Shown here in pieces: positions 27,695 to 35,601 of a stretch of 64,000 nt of DNA. The DNA lies in assembly GCA_003222675.1 (NCBI GenBank), contig QHWT01000043.1, positions 62,001-126,000 of the forward strand. Direction: 5' to 3'. The translations under genes were made by a program, and so were the position numbers. Numbering within the stretch: position 1 is the first letter of the stretch; the number at the start of each line of letters is the position of its first letter. The DNA is from Acidobacteriota bacterium (GTDB lineage Bacteria; Acidobacteriota; Vicinamibacteria; Vicinamibacterales; 2-12-FULL-66-21). The notes beneath the pieces were generated by a model. It was not told the DNA's origin, ran no database searches, and worked only from the letters and a program-made list of their open reading frames with translations.

Positions 27695-29098
27695 ATGACG
27701 ATGACGAAGCGGAAGTACCGGGTGCTGGCGGTCGACGACGAGCCGGCGATGATCGAGTGGCTGAAGATCCTGCTCGAACACGAGGGCTACGAGGTAAGGA
27801 CCGCCATGATCGGCACTCGGGGCGAGGAGATCTTCAAGACCTGGAAGCCGGACGTCGTCATTACCGACATGATGCTGCCCGACGTGGACGGCCTCGAGTT
27901 GCTACGAAAGTTCAAGCAGACGCACGCGGACACCGAAGTCATCGTCGTCACCGGCCACGGCAGCGTGCCCAAAGCGGTCGAGGCGATGAAGGGGGGCGCG
28001 CACAGCTTCGTCGAAAAGCCGATCGAGCCGGACACGCTGCTGGCGATGCTCGAGCGCGCGATCGAGCGACGGGATCTCGTCAGCGAGAACCTGCTGCTCA
28101 AACAGAAGGTTGAAGGGCAGTTCCGTTTCGGCAACATCATCGGCAAGAGCAAGAAGATGCACGAGGTGCTCGAGCTGGTGGAGAGCGTCGCCGGCAGCGA
28201 CGCCAATATCCTGATTCAAGGGGAGAACGGCACCGGCAAGGAGCTCATCGCCAACGCGATTCATTACAACAGCAAGCGGGCCAAGGGGCCGTTCATCAAG
28301 ATCAATTGCGCGGCAATTCCCAAGGACCTGATCGAATCCGAGCTCTTCGGCTACAAGAAAGGCGCGTTCACCGGCGCGCAGACTGATAAAGAAGGTCTCT
28401 TCGAAATGGCCGAAGGGGGGTCGCTGTTACTGGACGAGATCGGCGAGATGCCGCCATATCTCCAGACGAAGCTCCTTCGCGTGCTGCAGGAGCGTGAGTA
28501 CCGTCCCATCGGCAGCGACCGCATCGTCCGCGTCGACTTCCGGCTCGTCTGCGCGACGAACATCGATCTGGATGCAGCGTTGCGCGACGGGAAGCTGCGC
28601 GAGGATCTCTACTTCCGCATCAACACGATCACGCTGCGCGTGCCGCCGCTGCGCGAGCGCACCGAGGACATTCCGCTGCTCTGCGAGCACTTCCTCGAAA
28701 AGTACCGCCAGCGGCACCAGCGTAACGTGAAGTCCATCGCGCCGGCGGCGTATCACGTCCTGATTCGGCATCGATGGCCCGGCAACGTGCGCGAGCTGGA
28801 AAACGTCATCGAACGCGGCGTGCTGGTCGCGAAGGGAGCAGAGATCACGGTCAACGATTTGCCGGAATCCCTGCGGACCGAGAGCGCCACGACGACCGAG
28901 TTCGTGATCCCGCCGCATCGGACCCTCGCCGAGATCGAAAAGATGGCAATCGTGCAGACGCTGCATCGCACGAACTGGAACAAGCAGGAAGCCGCGCAGA
29001 TCCTGGGCCTGTACCGGCCGACCCTCTACAGCAAGATGAAAAAGCATGACATTCAGGACGGCGGAAAGTCGGGCGCGCGCAGGGCAGTGGGGGCCTAG
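27695..29098 (+). CDS. Sigma-54-dependent response regulator (NtrC family)
   Basis: A 467-residue regulator with three domains. The receiver (1-125) has phosphoacceptor D58 in VVITDMMLPD. The AAA+ domain (about 140-375) has Walker A GENGTGKE, the sigma-54-contacting GAFTGA loop, L-L-L-D-E-I-G-E-M and R-E-D-L-Y-F-R-I-N. The C-terminal Fis-type HTH reads NKQEAAQILGLYRPTLYSKM. It activates sigma-54 promoters when phosphorylated. No kinase gene is adjacent. The start is ATG 27695, although an in-frame GTG lies upstream. Confidence 0.92.
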   Translation: MTMTKRKYRVLAVDDEPAMIEWLKILLEHEGYEVRTAMIGTRGEEIFKTWKPDVVITDMMLPDVDGLELLRKFKQTHADTEVIVVTGHGSVPKAVEAMKGGAHSFVEKPIEPDTLLAMLERAIERRDLVSENLLLKQKVEGQFRFGNIIGKSKKMHEVLELVESVAGSDANILIQGENGTGKELIANAIHYNSKRAKGPFIKINCAAIPKDLIESELFGYKKGAFTGAQTDKEGLFEMAEGGSLLLDEIGEMPPYLQTKLLRVLQEREYRPIGSDRIVRVDFRLVCATNIDLDAALRDGKLREDLYFRINTITLRVPPLRERTEDIPLLCEHFLEKYRQRHQRNVKSIAPAAYHVLIRHRWPGNVRELENVIERGVLVAKGAEITVNDLPESLRTESATTTEFVIPPHRTLAEIEKMAIVQTLHRTNWNKQEAAQILGLYRPTLYSKMKKHDIQDGGKSGARRAVGA

Positions 29099-29106
29099 CG
29101 CCGCCG

Positions 29107-29214
29107 CAATGTTCAATGCTCGATGTTCAAGGGTGCAGGTGTCGACGAACACCTGAGCTTCGTTGCGCTCGGCATTCGAGCTCGTTGAACATTGATTGAC
29201 ATTGAACATTGCCG
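29107..29214. repeat. Inverted block of aatgttc / gaacatt units
   Basis: caatgttcaatgctcgatgt on the left and ttgaacattgattgacattg on the right can fold back on each other, with a ~50-base centre that itself holds a caggtgtcgacgaacacctg palindrome. It fills the gap between the regulator and the mlaE-like gene. Confidence 0.75.
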
Positions 29215-29248
29215 CAGGTTTGGCATCTGAGATGCAGCCTCAGCCGAT

Positions 29249-30034
29249 GTGTTGGATGCCACCGGCCGAATCATCGCAACGGTTGCTGGAGAAGCCGGAG
29301 AACTCTCGCTGTTCGGCTTCCGCGCGATGCGCGATGCGTTTCGTCCTCCCTTCGAAGTTGGCGAAGTCTTCCGACAAGTACACGAGCTGGGTCTTCGATC
29401 GGCGCCGCTGATCGCGGTGTCGGGCGTCGCGGTGGGCGTCGTGCTCTCGATGCACACCCGTGCGTCGCTCGAGCGCTTCGGCGCCGAATCAATGATTCCG
29501 GCCGGTCTTGCGATAGCGCTGGTGCGGGAGACGGGTCCCCTGACGGCCGCGCTCCTCTTGTCGGGACGCATCGGCGCCGGCATCGGCGCGGAGATCGGCG
29601 CCATGCGCGTCACCGAGCAGATCGACGCGCTCGAAGCGTCGGCAGTCGACGCGTTCAAGTATCTGGTCGTCACGCGCGCGCTGGCCTGCGTCATCGCCCT
29701 GCCAATCCTCACGACCGTCATGAACTTCTGCGGGATGCTGGGAGGCTTCCTCGCCGAGCACGCCGCATCGGGCATGTCGCTGCGGCTCTACTTCGATCGG
29801 TCCTTCTCTCTGATCGACGTGGCCGACTACGTCCCCGCCACGTTGAAGACGATGGTGTTTGGCTTCATCATCGCGGTGACCTCCTCATACCTCGGATTCA
29901 CCACGACCAGCGGGACCGAAGGGGTCGGACGCGCGTCGACCCGGTCCGTCGTCTTCTCCTCGATCCTGATCATCGTGTCCAACGTGATCCTCGTCCGGCT
30001 GATCTTCTTCTTCTTTCCGGGACTCCAGTCGTGA
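29249..30034 (+). CDS. mlaE: MlaE-family ABC transporter permease
   Basis: A 261-residue permease: N-terminal amphipathic helix, V-S-G-V-A-V-G-V-V-L-S-M-H, then the MlaE core R-E-T-G-P-L-T-A-A-L-L-L-S-G-R-I-G-A-G-I and A-E-I-G-A-M-R-V-T-E-Q-I-D-A-L-E, and about five membrane helices. MlaE is the membrane part of the phospholipid transporter that maintains outer-membrane asymmetry. The start is GTG 29249. The stop overlaps the GTG of the ATPase gene (GTGA), so the mla genes form an operon. Confidence 0.92.
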   Translation: MLDATGRIIATVAGEAGELSLFGFRAMRDAFRPPFEVGEVFRQVHELGLRSAPLIAVSGVAVGVVLSMHTRASLERFGAESMIPAGLAIALVRETGPLTAALLLSGRIGAGIGAEIGAMRVTEQIDALEASAVDAFKYLVVTRALACVIALPILTTVMNFCGMLGGFLAEHAASGMSLRLYFDRSFSLIDVADYVPATLKTMVFGFIIAVTSSYLGFTTTSGTEGVGRASTRSVVFSSILIIVSNVILVRLIFFFFPGLQS

Positions 30035-30822
30035 CGGCGATCGCAGGCGTGCGTGACGAAAGGCCGGCGGTTCGCGCTGCCGTCAGTGTCGCCGTGCAAC
30101 TCGATCGCGTAAGTAAGTCGTTCGGAGGGAAGCATGTCCTCCAGCAGGTGTCGTTTTCCGTGGCGAAGGGAACCGGCGTGGCGATCCTGGGACGAAGCGG
30201 AACCGGCAAGAGCGTGACGCTGCGGACGATTATCGGTCTCGTGCGCCCGGACAGCGGTCGCGTGCTGGTGGACGGGGAGGACGTGTGCGGCATGACGCGC
30301 GAGCACCTCAACACGACGCGGCGACGCATCGGATTTCTCTTTCAAACGGCGGCGCTCTTCGATTCCATCACGGTGGGTGAGAACGTCGCGTTCCCGCTTC
30401 GCCGGCACACGGACCTCAAGGAGCGCGAGATCCGGGACAAGGCAAGAGAAAAGCTCGAGCAGGTCGGACTCGAATCCGAATACAACAAGATGCCGGGCGC
30501 GCTCTCGGGCGGCATGCGCAAGCGCGCCGGGCTCGCGCGCGCGATGGCGCTCGATCCGCCGCTGCTGCTCGTCGACGAGCCGAGCGCCGGCCTCGATCCG
30601 CTCACCACCGACGAGATCGACGATCTGCTGGCGTCGTTGAAGGAAGACGCGAAGACCACGCTGGTCGTCGTGACGCACAACATTACCAGCGCGCGCAAGC
30701 TCGCGGACCGGCTGGTCATGCTGCACGAGGGCCGCGTGGAGGCGGAGGGGACCATCGCGGAATTCGAGCGCAGCGACAACCCGCTCGTACGCGCGTTCAT
30801 GACATCGGAGCACGCGGGCTGA
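30031..30822 (+). CDS. mlaF: MlaF-family ABC transporter ATPase
   Basis: A 263-residue ATPase with Walker A G-R-S-G-T-G-K-S, Q-loop F-L-F-Q-T-A-A-L-F-D-S, signature L-S-G-G-M-R-K-R and Walker B L-L-L-V-D-E-P-S-A-G-L-D-P. The M-R-K-R form of the signature is characteristic of MlaF and MCE-transport ATPases. It powers the MlaE permease. The first ~23 residues before the fold are extra. GTG start overlapping the mlaE stop; two bases separate it from mlaD. Confidence 0.93.
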   Translation: MTAIAGVRDERPAVRAAVSVAVQLDRVSKSFGGKHVLQQVSFSVAKGTGVAILGRSGTGKSVTLRTIIGLVRPDSGRVLVDGEDVCGMTREHLNTTRRRIGFLFQTAALFDSITVGENVAFPLRRHTDLKEREIRDKAREKLEQVGLESEYNKMPGALSGGMRKRAGLARAMALDPPLLLVDEPSAGLDPLTTDEIDDLLASLKEDAKTTLVVVTHNITSARKLADRLVMLHEGRVEAEGTIAEFERSDNPLVRAFMTSEHAG

Positions 30823-30824
30823 TC

Positions 30825-32216
30825 ATGACTATACCGCGCGCGCGGGCGATCGGCGTCGGCGCGTTCGTCATCGGCGGGCTGGTGCTGTTCTCGGTCGGCC
30901 TGTTCCTGATCGGGGATCGCCGGATGTTTTTCAGGAAAACGTTCGACGTGCGATCGCAGTTCTCGCGGATCTCGGGGCTTCAGACAGGCGCCAAGGTGCG
31001 CGTCGCCGGGCTGGACGCCGGCGAAGTCACGGAGATCCACGTGCCGGTCGGGCCGAGTGCGAAGTTCGTGGTGGTGATGAAGGTGCGCGAGGACGTCAGG
31101 CCGATCATCCGCACCGACTCCGTCGCCTCGATCCAGAACGACGGGCTCGTCGGCAACAAGTTCGTCCAGATCGAGGCGGGAACCGACGCGGCGCCGGTGG
31201 TTGCGGACAAGGGCACCATCCGCGGTGAAGAGCCGTTCGACTTCGCCGACCTGCTGCAGAAGATGAGCGAGACGATCGACGTCGTGAACGACACGATCGG
31301 GAGCGTGCGCACGGAGCTCGAGGAGGCGCTCGCCGCCGTCACCGATACCGCACACTCCGCGCAGGCGGTCGTCCGTGCTGCGAGCACGGACGTGCGCGCC
31401 ATTGCCGCCTCCGGCCGTAAGGCGACGACTGACATCGCGACGATTGTCGCGAACCTGAAGTCGGGCCGCGGCAGCGTCGGCAAGCTGCTGACCGACGATG
31501 CGCTGTACAAGCAGGCGCGCGGCATTTCCGATCAGGCTCAGAAGGCCGTCGCGAACCTGCGCGAGGCGAGCGAAAAGGCCAAGGACGCGATCGCCGACTT
31601 CCGCGGCGAAGGCGGGCCGATGAAAGGGCTGACCGGCAATCTGTCGCAGACGCTCGAGCACGCGCGCGATGCCATGCAGGATCTTGCGGAGAACACCGAG
31701 GCCCTGAAACACAACTTCTTGTTCCGCGGATACTTCAACCGTCGCGGCTATTTCGATCTCAGCGGCGTCAGCGTGCAGCAGTATCGGTCGGGCCTGCTCG
31801 AGCAGGCAGGACGGGTTCCGTTACGGATCTGGCTGCAGTCATCTGTACTGTTCACACGCGATGCAACAAGGAAAGAAATGCTGACAGATGTCGGTCGCGC
31901 CCGGATCGGTTCAGCGATGTCGATGTTCGTGCGGTATCCGAAAGACAGCCCGCTGGTCATCGAAGGGTACGGCGTGGAAGCCACCGGAGATCAGCAGTTT
32001 CTGTTGAGCCGCGGGCGCGCGACGATCGTGAGAGACTACGTCGTGTCGCGATTCGGGCTCGACCCGGGTGTGGTTGCCGTCATGCCGATGGGCGCCGAAG
32101 CCACAGGCAGCCCGTCTGGCGACACATGGGACGGCGTCGCGTTGACACTTTTCGTGTCGAAGTCGGCTTTCGCGGCGCCGAAAGCCGTGGCACAGGGTTT
32201 GATTGATCACAAGTGA
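30825..32216 (+). CDS. mlaD: MlaD-like MCE protein with OmpA-like C-terminal domain
   Basis: A 463-residue protein. One N-terminal transmembrane helix (about 8-28) is followed by a single MCE domain (about 35-125; GLQTGAKVRVAGLDAGEVTE, N-D-G-L-V-G-N-K-F-V-Q-I). A long helical or coiled region (about 130-300) includes the G-R-G-S-V-G-K-L-L motif common in MCE proteins. The C-terminal ~110 residues resemble an OmpA-type peptidoglycan-binding fold: L-V-I-E-G-Y-G-V-E, then LSRGRATIVRDYVVSRFGL. The fusion could tie the lipid channel to the cell wall. The core OmpA residues should be checked structurally. Confidence 0.85.
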   Translation: MTIPRARAIGVGAFVIGGLVLFSVGLFLIGDRRMFFRKTFDVRSQFSRISGLQTGAKVRVAGLDAGEVTEIHVPVGPSAKFVVVMKVREDVRPIIRTDSVASIQNDGLVGNKFVQIEAGTDAAPVVADKGTIRGEEPFDFADLLQKMSETIDVVNDTIGSVRTELEEALAAVTDTAHSAQAVVRAASTDVRAIAASGRKATTDIATIVANLKSGRGSVGKLLTDDALYKQARGISDQAQKAVANLREASEKAKDAIADFRGEGGPMKGLTGNLSQTLEHARDAMQDLAENTEALKHNFLFRGYFNRRGYFDLSGVSVQQYRSGLLEQAGRVPLRIWLQSSVLFTRDATRKEMLTDVGRARIGSAMSMFVRYPKDSPLVIEGYGVEATGDQQFLLSRGRATIVRDYVVSRFGLDPGVVAVMPMGAEATGSPSGDTWDGVALTLFVSKSAFAAPKAVAQGLIDHK

Positions 32217-32277
32217 TGCGCGGCGCGCGACGTGTGTAATCGGCCGAAGCATCCTTGGAAATTTGAAGGAGGTCGAC

Positions 32278-32529
32278 GTGGACGAGCGATCGCGTGTATT
32301 GCTGGCCACCTTGCTCGGAGCAGTGGCGGGCGGCGTGTGGGGATGGCTCTACATGACGGAAAGCGGACGGCGGATGCGTAGTCAGATCGAGCCGAAGCTC
32401 GACGATTTCATGCGCGAGCTCGCCAACGTGCGCGGAACGGTTGAGAAGGCGCGAACGGCGGCGAATGAAGGATGGCGCTCGCTGGGCGAGCTCACAGGCA
32501 ACCCGGGCCAGGGCCGCTGGTCGGCATAG
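32278..32529 (+). CDS. Small membrane-anchored helical protein
   Basis: An 83-residue protein with an aaggagg Shine-Dalgarno (32267-32273) just before GTG 32278, which fixes the start. One hydrophobic helix (LLATLLGAVAGGVWGWLYM) is followed by a charged helix (MRSQIEPKLDDFMRELANV). This resembles YtxH-type proteins. Function unknown. It heads a run of four small envelope genes after mlaD. Confidence 0.75.
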   Translation: MDERSRVLLATLLGAVAGGVWGWLYMTESGRRMRSQIEPKLDDFMRELANVRGTVEKARTAANEGWRSLGELTGNPGQGRWSA

Positions 32530-32539
32530 GAGATCAGCA

Positions 32540-32959
32540 ATGCCCGATCTGCATACGACCAACGTCCTGCTCGGCATCATGGCCGCGACGAGCGTGCTCG
32601 AAGCGCTGCTGGTGATCGGCATGGGCGTCGGCGGATTCGTCGCGTACCGGCGTGTCATGCAGCTGGTCACCGACCTCGAGGCGCGCCAGATTACGCCGCT
32701 GCGTGAGAAGGTCGATGCCATTCTGCTGGACGTCAAGTCCGTGACGGCGCGCGTGAGCCAGCAGTCCGAGCGTGTCGATCATGCCATCAGCGGAACGATG
32801 GAACGGGTGGATGAAACGGCGGGTCGCGTGCGGTCCAGCGTGCGCGAACGGGTGGCGCAGGCGATCGGGATCGTCCACGGCGTGCGCGCGATCCTGATTT
32901 CGATCCTGCACCATGACTCGCGGCCGAAGCCCACGGCGACTGCGGCGGGCCGCGCGTGA
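32540..32959 (+). CDS. DUF948-like membrane protein
   Basis: A 139-residue protein with an N-terminal transmembrane helix (residues about 9-35, glycine-rich end) and a long heptad-patterned segment (VTDLEARQITPLREKVDAIL, then VTARVSQQSERVDHAISGTM). DUF948 proteins have this plan and occur beside YtxH proteins in many bacteria, as here. It lies 10 bases after the preceding gene. Confidence 0.75.
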   Translation: MPDLHTTNVLLGIMAATSVLEALLVIGMGVGGFVAYRRVMQLVTDLEARQITPLREKVDAILLDVKSVTARVSQQSERVDHAISGTMERVDETAGRVRSSVRERVAQAIGIVHGVRAILISILHHDSRPKPTATAAGRA

Positions 32960-33047
32960 ACGACACCGATCACACGGAATAGCGGATCGGATCGAGGGCT
33001 ATCCGTGAGATCCGGCTCTTAATGTTCAAATTTGCTCAGGAGGGTAC

Positions 33048-33425
33048 ATGGCGTACGAATACGATCGCTTGGAGCGGGAAGAAGGCGGCGGCTCGTTTCT
33101 GATGGGACTGCTCGCCGGGACGGTGCTCGGTGCGGGGCTCGGCATGTTGTTCGCGCCGAAGGCGGGTTCGGAGCTGCGGTCGCAGTTGACGGAGTCGGCC
33201 GGACAGCTGCGCTCCAAGGCGGGCGACATCAGCCAGCAGGCATCGGAGAAGGTGAGCCAGATCGTCGATCGCGGCCGCGAGGCCTACGATCGCGCGCGCT
33301 CGAGCGTCAGCGAGATGGCGTCGACTGGCACGTCCGGCTCGATCGGCCCGACCGGCAACACGAGTGGCCCAGGCAACTTGACCAGCACGCCCGGTACGAC
33401 GAGCACGTCGGGCGGAGCGTACTGA
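33048..33425 (+). CDS. YtxH-domain protein
   Basis: A 125-residue protein with a strong aggaggg ribosome site eight bases before ATG. A glycine-rich membrane helix (SFLMGLLAGTVLGAGLGMLFAPKAGSE in part) ends with the YtxH hallmark F-A-P-K-A-G-S-E. It is followed by a helix of Q, S and K residues and a low-complexity S/T/G/P tail (T-G-T-S-G-S-I-G-P-T-G). YtxH proteins are envelope-stress or general-stress proteins with no known activity. Confidence 0.85.
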   Translation: MAYEYDRLEREEGGGSFLMGLLAGTVLGAGLGMLFAPKAGSELRSQLTESAGQLRSKAGDISQQASEKVSQIVDRGREAYDRARSSVSEMASTGTSGSIGPTGNTSGPGNLTSTPGTTSTSGGAY

Positions 33426-33500
33426 ACAGGACGAGAGAAGGAAGAAGAAGGAACGAACCGAGCAAGTACTTCCGTCCTCCGTCTTGTGTCTCTTCCGCTC

Positions 33501-33800
33501 ATGACTGAAGTGCAGGCGCGCACGACAGCAAACGTCGTACTTGCGGCGGTGGTGATCGGCGCCGCCTATTACGTGCTGAAGACGCCCCCGCTGCGCCGCA
33601 AGGCGTGGCAGGTGGCGCGATTGTGGGCGGCGGGTCCGCTCGCGGCGTGGACCGCGACGGAAGTCCGCCGCGCCTGGGATGAATCCGCCTCCGCGCGGGC
33701 TACGGCGTCATACATTCCGCCTCCGCCGGCATCCGGCACTCGGTGGGGCATGGCGGAGCCGGTCCGCCTCCACCCGCAACTACCGCGAGGCAAGCGATAA
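33501..33800 (+). CDS. Small membrane protein, unknown
   Basis: A 99-residue protein with one transmembrane helix (NVVLAAVVIGAAYYVLKTP), then a basic stretch (L-R-R-K-A-W-Q-V-A-R) and a proline-rich tail. It lies 75 bases after the YtxH gene and 9 bases before the BrkB-like gene, so it is likely co-transcribed. Start taken at ATG 33501; an in-frame GTG at 33486 is possible. Function unknown. Confidence 0.6.
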   Translation: MTEVQARTTANVVLAAVVIGAAYYVLKTPPLRRKAWQVARLWAAGPLAAWTATEVRRAWDESASARATASYIPPPPASGTRWGMAEPVRLHPQLPRGKR

Positions 33801-33809
33801 GATGACGAC

Positions 33810-34715
33810 GTGAGTGTGGTCGGCCGCGCCGCTGCGCGCATTCGCGGAGAAGTCCGGCTCACCGGTCTCGCGATCTGGCGCGGCGTGGTCGGCATCTACA
33901 ACAGCAACGACCTCACGTTCGCCTCATCCATCGCGTACTACGCACTGCTCTCCCTGTTCCCGTTTTTTCTTCTCGCCTTTTCCATTCTCGGCAGCGTCAC
34001 CGCGAACCAGGGCGATCGCGCGTCGATTCTGAGTTTCGTGCTGCGCTATTTTCCGCGGCAGTTCGACTTCGTCACGACGCAGCTCGACGCGCTGCAGCAG
34101 GCGCGCGTGCGCCTCGGCATCGCGGGCAGCATGCTGATGATCTGGGCTGCGATGGGCGTGTTTGGCGCCATAACGTCCGCGATCAACCATGCCTGGGGCG
34201 TCGACAGGCAACCGAGCTACTTCAAGCACAAGCTTATCTCGTTCGTGATGCTCGTCGCGGCCTCGCTGCTGCTGCTCACCGGGCTGCTGCTCGTCAGCGC
34301 CGTCAACGTGATCGAGGCGCGCTGGTTTTCGGTCGTCGTTGTCCGCACGCCGGGCCTGCTCGTCCTCAGTCATTTTGCGGTGAGGTGGGCCAGCACCGTC
34401 GTCTTCATCCTCGTCGTCGGATTGATCTTCTACTTTGTGCCCAACGCTAAGGTGCGCTTCCGAGATGTGTGGGTCGGCGCTGTCGTGACGGGGCTCCTCT
34501 GGCGCGGTGCGCTCTGGGGCTTCTCCTGGTACGTGCACGATATGACGCGGTTCAACAACGTCCATGGATCCGTGGCCGCAGTAGTCGTGTTTCTGATCTG
34601 GGTTTATATTTCGGCGGTGTTGTTGCTTTACGGCGTGGAGGTCACGGCTGCCAACGCACGGCTGCGCCGCCACAGGCCGGAGGCGATTCCGGCCGCGCCG
34701 GCCCCACGGGTGTAG
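33810..34715 (+). CDS. YihY/BrkB-family membrane protein
   Basis: A 301-residue protein with six hydrophobic segments. The family motifs are visible: S-I-A-Y-Y-A-L-L-S-L-F-P-F-F at about 45-58, then I-N-H-A-W-G-V, F-Y-F-V-P-N-A-K-V-R-F-R-D-V-W-V-G-A and a late I-W-V-Y-I-S-A-V-L-L-L-Y-G-V-E-V. This is the UPF0761/YihY family, formerly annotated ribonuclease BN, with an unclear role in envelope function. GTG start. Confidence 0.9.
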   Translation: MSVVGRAAARIRGEVRLTGLAIWRGVVGIYNSNDLTFASSIAYYALLSLFPFFLLAFSILGSVTANQGDRASILSFVLRYFPRQFDFVTTQLDALQQARVRLGIAGSMLMIWAAMGVFGAITSAINHAWGVDRQPSYFKHKLISFVMLVAASLLLLTGLLLVSAVNVIEARWFSVVVVRTPGLLVLSHFAVRWASTVVFILVVGLIFYFVPNAKVRFRDVWVGAVVTGLLWRGALWGFSWYVHDMTRFNNVHGSVAAVVVFLIWVYISAVLLLYGVEVTAANARLRRHRPEAIPAAPAPRV

Positions 34716-34718
34716 TCG

Positions 34719-35528
34719 ATGGTTCATAGGGTTCTCTCTCTCGCTCTTTCCGCAGTTCTCAGTGACGCTTCGGTAGGCGGCATCAAGCTCATCTCGGTGG
34801 CCGACGAAATCAAGCTCGGTCGGCAAGCACAAAAAGAAGTGAAGTCGGAGATCCCGGAAGTCGGCGGCGCTCCCGGGGTCTATGTGTCGGCCATCGGGCG
34901 GAAGCTCGCCGCGGCCGCGCGAGGACCGAAGTATCCGTACAACTTCTCGATCGCGAACTACCGCGAGATCAACGCGTTCGCGCTCCCGGGCGGGCCTGTG
35001 TGGGTGCACCGCGGCGCGATACAGGCTGCGGCGAACGAGTCACAGCTCGCGGGCGTTCTTGCTCACGAGATCGCGCACATCGCGCAGCGCCACGCAGCGG
35101 ATCAGATATCGAAGGGTGTCATTGCGAACGGCCTGCTCGGCCTGCTCGGCGCCGTCCTCGGGATCTCCGGCGGCGCGCGCACGGCGCAGACCGGCGCCGA
35201 GATTCTCGCGGGCGGCTACATGATGAAGTTCAGCCGTGACGACGAGCGGGAAGCTGATCGCGTGGGCGTGGAGATCATGCGACGAGCAGGCTGGGACGCC
35301 CGCGGCATGGTCGAGTTCATGCAAACGTTGCGTACGCGTGCAGGACGCGATCCCGGATCGGTCGAGGTGTTTCTCTCGACCCACCCGTCGCCATCGGATC
35401 GCGTCGAGCGTCTGCGTGCGCAACTGCGCGGCGTACGTGCCGGCGGCCGACGTGATAGTGCAGAGTTCGCGCGGATCCACGCGACCCTCGCGCACATGGC
35501 TCCCGCCCGCGCAATGCCGAAGCGGTGA
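34719..35528 (+). CDS. M48-family metalloprotease, exported
   Basis: A 269-residue protease, three bases after the BrkB-like gene. It has a short N-terminal hydrophobic segment (VLSLALSAVL). The zinc site is H-E-I-A-H (about 112-116), with the third ligand in D-E-R-E-A-D; NAFALPGGPVWVHRG is the usual substrate-side strand. It resembles BepA/LoiP-type periplasmic proteases that take part in outer-membrane quality control, which fits with the mla and stress genes upstream. C-terminal TPRs of BepA are absent. Confidence 0.88.
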   Translation: MVHRVLSLALSAVLSDASVGGIKLISVADEIKLGRQAQKEVKSEIPEVGGAPGVYVSAIGRKLAAAARGPKYPYNFSIANYREINAFALPGGPVWVHRGAIQAAANESQLAGVLAHEIAHIAQRHAADQISKGVIANGLLGLLGAVLGISGGARTAQTGAEILAGGYMMKFSRDDEREADRVGVEIMRRAGWDARGMVEFMQTLRTRAGRDPGSVEVFLSTHPSPSDRVERLRAQLRGVRAGGRRDSAEFARIHATLAHMAPARAMPKR

Positions 35529-35601
35529 AGCCTTGGTGTTGCAGTTCGGCCAGAATACACGGATGAAACCCCCGGCCCAGCCGGAGGAAGTCGCGCCGTC
35601 G

